Under the pieces are notes generated by a model. It did no database searches. It was not told the origin of the DNA and saw nothing but the letters and a program-made list of their open reading frames with translations. Shown here in pieces: positions 59,837 through 64,000 of a stretch of DNA of 64,000 nucleotides. Source of the stretch: Prevotellaceae bacterium UBA4332. Its GTDB lineage: Bacteria; Bacteroidota; Bacteroidia; Bacteroidales; Bacteroidaceae. The number at the start of each line of letters is the position of its first letter. Position 1 is the first letter of the stretch. The position numbers were made by a program, and so were the translations under genes. The stretch lies in assembly GCA_002394365.1 (NCBI GenBank), contig DGTQ01000006.1:1-64000 (forward strand). The letters run 5' to 3'.

Positions 59837-61291
59837 GTGCCAATAAAGACTATCAAATCAACCAACTACCGCTGGGTAGTGTGCTCCATGCTCTTTGCAG
59901 CTACGATGATCAACTACATGGATCGTCAGGTGCTGTCGTTGACATGGAAGGATTTCATTGCCCCACAATTTGCATGGGATGATTCAGACTATGGAGCAAT
60001 AACGGCTACATTCTCCATCGCTTATGCTGTATGTATGCTTTTTGCTGGCAAGTTTATAGACTGGCTGGGGGTGAAGAGGGGCTATGCGTGGGCTGTAGCA
60101 ATATGGAGTCTGGGCGCCATGATGCACGCTTTCTGCGGAGCATGGGCTTGTGGAATTATTACTGGTGAGTGGTTTGTTAGTTTTGACGGAGCACGAGAAG
60201 CCCTGCATGACACAACAGCCCCACTACTGCCCATAACCACCCTGACGGTATATATGTTCATGGGATGCCGTTTTGTGATGGCTTTAGGACAGGCAGGCAA
60301 TTTCCCTGCTGCAATAAAGACAACCGTGAGTTATTTCCCTAAGAAAGACAGGGCCTTCGCCACTGCTATCTTCAACAACGGTGCTTCTGTGGGCGCACTC
60401 TTTGCTCCACTTTTTATTCCTACGCTTGCAAGCCATTTTGGCTGGGAGATGGCATTCTTCGTAATTGGTGCTCTGGGCTATGTCTGGATGCTGATATGGC
60501 TCATTCTATACAATAAGCCTGCAAAGACCAGGAGAGTGAACAATGCCGAGTTTGGATATATTTACCAAGACGAGGACGAAGCACAGGTTGCCAAGAAAGA
60601 GATAGACGAGGGACCAAAGATGACAATACGCAAGTGTCTCACCTTCCGCCAGACATGGGCTTTCCTCTTTGGTAAGTTTATGACGGATGGCGTGTGGTGG
60701 TTCTTCCTCTTCTGGACACCTGCATACCTTTCCGACAGATACGGCTATTCCTCAGACTCTACCATGAGCATGGCACTCATCTTTGTGCTCTACCTCATTA
60801 CAATACTCAGCATAGTAGGTGGCTATCTGCCCACGTTCTTTGTTGAGCGATACGGCAACGAACCTTACAGCGCACGAATGAAGGCAATGTTTTACTTTGC
60901 CTGTCTGCAGTTGGTGGGCTTTATGGCACAGCCTCTGGGAGACATGTCACCCTGGCTGCTTGTGCTTGTGATAGGTGTGCTGGGTGCATCACATCAGAGT
61001 TGGTCTGCAAACATCTACTCTATGGTTGGCGACCTCTTCCCACGCAGAGCCGTAGCCACAGTAACAGGTCTTGGTGGCTGTGCTGGTGGTGTGGGGTCAT
61101 ACCTTATTCTTATGCTTTCGGGCTTCCTGCTCTCTTATGCGGAAAAGAACGGGGAGGTGTTCACCTTCATGTCTTATTCTGGCAAACAGGCAGCATACAT
61201 GATAATCTTCAGTATATGTTCGGTGGCATACCTCGTGGGATGGATAGTAATGAAATTGTTGGTGCCGAAAGAGTTAAAAGTTAAGGTTTGA
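59837..61291 (+). CDS. MFS transporter, hexuronate/ACS family
   Basis: 484-residue, 12-helix major facilitator. It begins from a GTG; the second residues NYRWVVCSMLFAATMINYMDRQVLSLTWK match ExuT-like anion:cation symporters. Conserved phrases are FCLFAGK-like MLFAGKFIDWLGVKRG, GNFPAAIKTTVSYFPKKDRAFATAIFNNGASVGA and DGVWWFFLFWTPAYLS. Likely substrate is a hexuronate or related sugar acid; a PfkB sugar kinase lies two genes on. It is a close paralogue of the next gene but uses a different codon style. Confidence 0.9.
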   Translation: MPIKTIKSTNYRWVVCSMLFAATMINYMDRQVLSLTWKDFIAPQFAWDDSDYGAITATFSIAYAVCMLFAGKFIDWLGVKRGYAWAVAIWSLGAMMHAFCGAWACGIITGEWFVSFDGAREALHDTTAPLLPITTLTVYMFMGCRFVMALGQAGNFPAAIKTTVSYFPKKDRAFATAIFNNGASVGALFAPLFIPTLASHFGWEMAFFVIGALGYVWMLIWLILYNKPAKTRRVNNAEFGYIYQDEDEAQVAKKEIDEGPKMTIRKCLTFRQTWAFLFGKFMTDGVWWFFLFWTPAYLSDRYGYSSDSTMSMALIFVLYLITILSIVGGYLPTFFVERYGNEPYSARMKAMFYFACLQLVGFMAQPLGDMSPWLLVLVIGVLGASHQSWSANIYSMVGDLFPRRAVATVTGLGGCAGGVGSYLILMLSGFLLSYAEKNGEVFTFMSYSGKQAAYMIIFSICSVAYLVGWIVMKLLVPKELKVKV

Positions 61292-61356
61292 GTGTTAAAA
61301 AGCATGAAAACAAAAAGAGTTTTAACTTTTAACTTTCAACTTTCAACTTTTATTAG

Positions 61357-61364
61357 TATCTTTG
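61357..61364 (+). promoter_or_regulatory. Promoter -7 box of the second MFS gene
   Basis: TATCTTTG, about 90 bp upstream of the ATG at 61455, following TTTCAACTTTCAAC simple repeats. It suggests separate expression of the second transporter. Confidence 0.6.
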
Positions 61365-61454
61365 CAAAACGCCTTAAATGGCCGAGAAACTTGGAGCCTC
61401 GAATAAGGAAAAACGAATAATAAATAACAACTAAAATAACTAAAAATCTAAAAA

Positions 61455-62909
61455 ATGAGTTCTGTTACAACTAACAAAATGACCAACTGGCGTTGGGTCA
61501 TGTGTGCGATGCTTTTCTTCGCAACAACGGTGAACTATCTGGATCGTCAGGTGCTGTCACTTACATGGAAAGAGTTTATTGCTCCTGAGTTCCACTGGAC
61601 TGATAGTGACTACGGCACCATCACGGGTGCGTTCTCCGTATTCTATGCTATCTTCTGTCTTTTTGCAGGCAAGTTCGTTGACTGGATGGGTACAAAGAAG
61701 GGTTACCTCATCGCCATCGTAGTTTGGTCTCTTGGTGCTGTGCTCCACGCTGGTTGCGGATGGGTGACAATGGAGGCATTCGGACTTGACAATCTTGAGG
61801 AACTGCGCGCCGTAGAGGCTGGTTCTGCACTTGCAAGCAACGTTGCTATGCTCAGCGTTTACCTCTTCCTTGCTTGCCGTATGATACTCGGTCTTGGTGA
61901 GGCTGGTAACTTCCCTGCAGCTATCAAGGTTACAGCAGAGTATTTCCCAAAGAAGGACCGTGCATTTGCTACCTCTATCTTCAACTCAGGTGCTTCTGTA
62001 GGTGCACTGGCAGCTCCTGCTACCATACCTCTGCTTGCTAAGGCTCTCGGTTGGGAGATGGCATTCATCATCATCGGTCTCCTTGGTTTCGTTTGGGCTG
62101 GTATCTGGATATTCGTTTATGACAAGCCAGCAGAGTCTAAGTTCGTTAACGAGGCAGAGCTTCGCTATGTAAACCAGGATGACGAAGAGGAAAAGGCTGA
62201 AGAGGTTAAGGTAGAGGCAGAGGAGAAGCAGCTCAGCTTCGCTAAGGCATTCACCTACAAGCAGACTTGGTCTTTCGCTTTCGGTAAGTTCATGACAGAC
62301 GGCGTTTGGTGGTTCTTCCTCTTCTGGGCTCCTGCTTACTTCCAGGATCAGTACGGTTACGAAGCATCTTCCAACATGGGTATAGCGCTTATCTTCACCC
62401 TCTATGCTATCGTTACCATCCTTTCTATGTTCGGTGGTTATCTGCCAAAGCTCTTCGTAGAGAAGAAGGGTATGAACCCATATCAGGGTCGTATGCTTGC
62501 AATGCTTATCTTCGCATTCTTCCCAGTGCTCGCACTCTTCGCTCAGCCAATGGGACAGTACAGCGCATGGTGGCCTGCTATCATCATCGGTCTCGTAGGC
62601 GCTGGACACCAGGCATGGTCTGCTAACATCTTCTCTACAACAGGCGATATGTTCCCAAAGAGTGCCGTTGCTACCATCACAGGTATCGGTGCTATGGCAG
62701 GCGGCTGTGGCTCATTCCTCATCAACAAGGGTTCAGGCATGCTCTTCACCTATGCAGAAACACAGGGTTCAGCATTCCAGTTCATGGGCTTCGAGGGCAA
62801 GCCAGCAGGTTACATGATAGTATTCTGCATCTGCGCTGTTGCTTACCTCATCGGTTGGAGCGTAATGAAGATTCTTGTTCCAAAGTACAAGCCTGTAGTT
62901 ATCGACTAA
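61455..62909 (+). CDS. MFS transporter, hexuronate/ACS family (paralogue)
   Basis: 484 residues, colinear with the previous transporter (NYLDRQVLSLTWKEF, GNFPAAIKVTAEYFPKKDRAFATSIFNSGASVGA, DGVWWFFLFWAPAYFQ). A Lys/Glu-rich central loop (~235-255) differs. The gene strongly favours GGT, GCT, CTT and CGT codons, unlike its GGC/CTG-rich neighbour; this may reflect high expression or separate ancestry. A 10-bp CCTAGG array and a strong terminator follow the stop. Confidence 0.92.
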   Translation: MSSVTTNKMTNWRWVMCAMLFFATTVNYLDRQVLSLTWKEFIAPEFHWTDSDYGTITGAFSVFYAIFCLFAGKFVDWMGTKKGYLIAIVVWSLGAVLHAGCGWVTMEAFGLDNLEELRAVEAGSALASNVAMLSVYLFLACRMILGLGEAGNFPAAIKVTAEYFPKKDRAFATSIFNSGASVGALAAPATIPLLAKALGWEMAFIIIGLLGFVWAGIWIFVYDKPAESKFVNEAELRYVNQDDEEEKAEEVKVEAEEKQLSFAKAFTYKQTWSFAFGKFMTDGVWWFFLFWAPAYFQDQYGYEASSNMGIALIFTLYAIVTILSMFGGYLPKLFVEKKGMNPYQGRMLAMLIFAFFPVLALFAQPMGQYSAWWPAIIIGLVGAGHQAWSANIFSTTGDMFPKSAVATITGIGAMAGGCGSFLINKGSGMLFTYAETQGSAFQFMGFEGKPAGYMIVFCICAVAYLIGWSVMKILVPKYKPVVID

Positions 62910-62934
62910 TCGCTTTCTAGGAAAAGCTAGAAAA

Positions 62935-63014
62935 ACTATGAATACCTAGGAATACCTAGGACCTCCTAGGAGATCCTAGGAGATCCTAGGAAATCCTAGA
63001 AAAAAAACTAGGAC
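62935..63014. repeat. 10-bp tandem array of CCTAGG palindromes
   Basis: CCTAGG recurs at 62945, 62955, 62965, 62975 and 62985, then CCTAGA at 62995: a strict 10-bp period with 4-base spacers (AATA, ACCT, AGAT, AGAT, AAAT). A CTAGG and a CTAG half-site lie on either side. Each unit is self-complementary and would present one face of the helix. No gene. Confidence 0.85.
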
Positions 63015-63030
63015 AACCTACAAAATCCAC

Positions 63031-63080
63031 TAATATTAAAGCCTTGCAAGAAATCTTGCAAGGCTTTAATATTACTTTTT
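63031..63080. terminator. Strong bidirectional terminator (20-bp perfect stem)
   Basis: TAATATTAAAGCCTTGCAAG (63031-63050) is exactly complementary to 63055-63074 around an AAAT loop, followed by CTTTTT. It separates the convergent MFS and PfkB genes. Confidence 0.9.
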
Positions 63081-63156
63081 ACCTTATATCTTCTAAACTT
63101 TCTACTTTATACAATACACTCTCTCCCCCCCTACTTTATACTTTCCACATTATACT

Positions 63157-64000
63157 TTATACATTATACTTTCCTACCCTACACCTTATATAATTATCCA
63201 TGCTCTGGCAAACCTCGGAAGAAAATCTCTGTCCGCTCTCTACGAGACGTGCAAGGGTTTCATCAGGCAGGGCTTTTATGCTTTCAGCGTCTGTTATCCC
63301 CTCTTTACAAAGGGCATAGCAGAAGCCTGCATTGAAGTTATCGCCTGCTCCTATGGTACTGACCGTCGTTATCGGTTCTGTTGCAAATATAAGCTTACCC
63401 TTTGGAGTAAACAACTGTATAGGATTGGCAGCATCGGTATAGACGAAGGTGTCACAAAGGCTCTTCACGCGCTCGTAAGCTTCGTCACCCGTATTTGTAC
63501 CATAAAGGATATTAAAGTCCTCTGCAGAGCCTCTTAGCACGGTTGCAAGACACATATTCTCCTCTATGTTTCCTATTATCTCTGGTATCTCATCTTTGTG
63601 GGATGCCCTGAAATTTATGTCGTAATAGAGTATTGCTCCATTCTCTTTTGCAGAAGTAAGGAAACTGCGTACATAATCACGTATTACGGGATTTATAGCA
63701 AAAAAAGAACCAAAGAGAACAATGTCACCTTTTTTAATCTCAGGCATTCTTTCTGGCATGTTAAGCGACTTATGATCTTTGTAGAACAAATACTGTGCAT
63801 CGTTCTGCTCATTGAGAAAAGCAAGAGAAATATGCGACTTTGTGTCGGGATGCTGATATACGTAGCTGGTGTTCACACCATTGTCTTTAAGAAACTGCAC
63901 TACCATATTGCCTATATGGTCGTCTCCCACTTCTGTAACCATCATGCAATCCGTTTTGCTGCGTCCGAGGGAAATCATGGCATTAAAGGCTGAGCCGCCA
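63157..64000 (-). CDS. PfkB-family carbohydrate kinase (partial, 5' end outside window)
   Basis: At least 281 residues of a ribokinase/fructokinase-like enzyme; the frame continues past 64000 (GGSAFNAMISLGR precedes the first methionine), so the N-terminus is missing. The C-terminal PfkB signature with catalytic aspartate is seen as TVSTIGAGDNFNAGFCYAL. Substrate is unknown; fructokinase or a sugar-acid kinase such as KdgK would fit, the latter agreeing with the hexuronate-type transporters alongside. It converges with the MFS gene across the terminator. Confidence 0.88.
   Translation of the reverse strand, partial: GGSAFNAMISLGRSKTDCMMVTEVGDDHIGNMVVQFLKDNGVNTSYVYQHPDTKSHISLAFLNEQNDAQYLFYKDHKSLNMPERMPEIKKGDIVLFGSFFAINPVIRDYVRSFLTSAKENGAILYYDINFRASHKDEIPEIIGNIEENMCLATVLRGSAEDFNILYGTNTGDEAYERVKSLCDTFVYTDAANPIQLFTPKGKLIFATEPITTVSTIGAGDNFNAGFCYALCKEGITDAESIKALPDETLARLVESGQRFSSEVCQSMDNYIRCRVGKYNV

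Overview
The window looks like part of a Bacteroidales chromosome, most likely a Prevotella/Segatella-type member of the Prevotellaceae. This is inferred from gene content and signals, not from a database search. The indicators are: promoters of the Bacteroidetes form TAnnTTTG with an upstream TTTG about 20 nt away; almost no Shine-Dalgarno sequences; a tmRNA encoding the Bacteroidetes-type tag GENNYALAA; SprA of the type IX secretion system; a Na+-translocating Nqr complex; a NigD-like lipoprotein; and intergenic space packed with short modular repeats.

Layout. 0.5-6.4 kb holds the complete nqrABCDEF operon (minus strand). 6.5-15.6 kb is mostly housekeeping on the minus strand: rpmE2, asnA, a nadB-dacB-aroB run, an NSS-family transporter, rsmA and a flippase-like membrane protein. 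15.9-20.4 kb (plus strand) carries a Y-family polymerase with a 39-residue YolD-like microprotein, a PASTA protein, RluD and Ddl. 20.5-32.6 kb is a surface-glycan region: acyltransferase, NigD-like lipoprotein, three glycosyltransferases, two tandem paralogous membrane proteins and a flippase. Convergent to these lie LicD, an asparagine-synthase-like enzyme and a TagD-like cytidylyltransferase. 32.8-37 kb is an accessory island starting exactly at the 3' end of ssrA: a DUF262/HNH protein overlapping an EcoRI-type DNA methyltransferase, a structured upstream leader, and 1.3 kb of inverted iteron-like arrays. 37-53.4 kb carries sprA-ruvA, an AsmA-like protein, a CE7-type esterase, an orphan GltD-like protein, trigger factor and a 7-TM AraC-type regulator. 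54-64 kb has a BNR/sialidase-like protein behind a broken transposase HTH, a DUF1599 protein, a DoxX-like protein, tpiA, a SPOR protein, exodeoxyribonuclease III, two hexuronate-type MFS transporters and a partial PfkB kinase.

The most unusual aspect is the repeat landscape. A composite non-coding element occurs three times (1-286; 36186-36831; 53603-54071). Each copy pairs a 21-bp tandem array of imperfect palindromes with an iteron array facing its own inverted copy across an AT-rich centre (the first copy is cut by the window edge). The two completed copies use different iteron sequences but the same architecture, and inside one of them the stems of a 55-bp unit change in a compensatory way. 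Separately, small mosaic repeats (hairpin modules plus GA/CT-rich pieces) fill most intergenic gaps. They have also entered reading frames: an in-frame ~200-bp block in one membrane protein, the C-terminus of RsmA, the N-terminal region of RluD, the N-terminus of a DoxX-like protein, the signal peptide of a SPOR protein and the linker of the AraC regulator.

The best candidate for an undescribed system is the ssrA-adjacent module: the methyltransferase and DUF262/HNH genes preceded by a ~300-nt leader with three mutually complementary segments. No integrase, retron reverse transcriptase, CRISPR array or tRNA gene is visible in the window.
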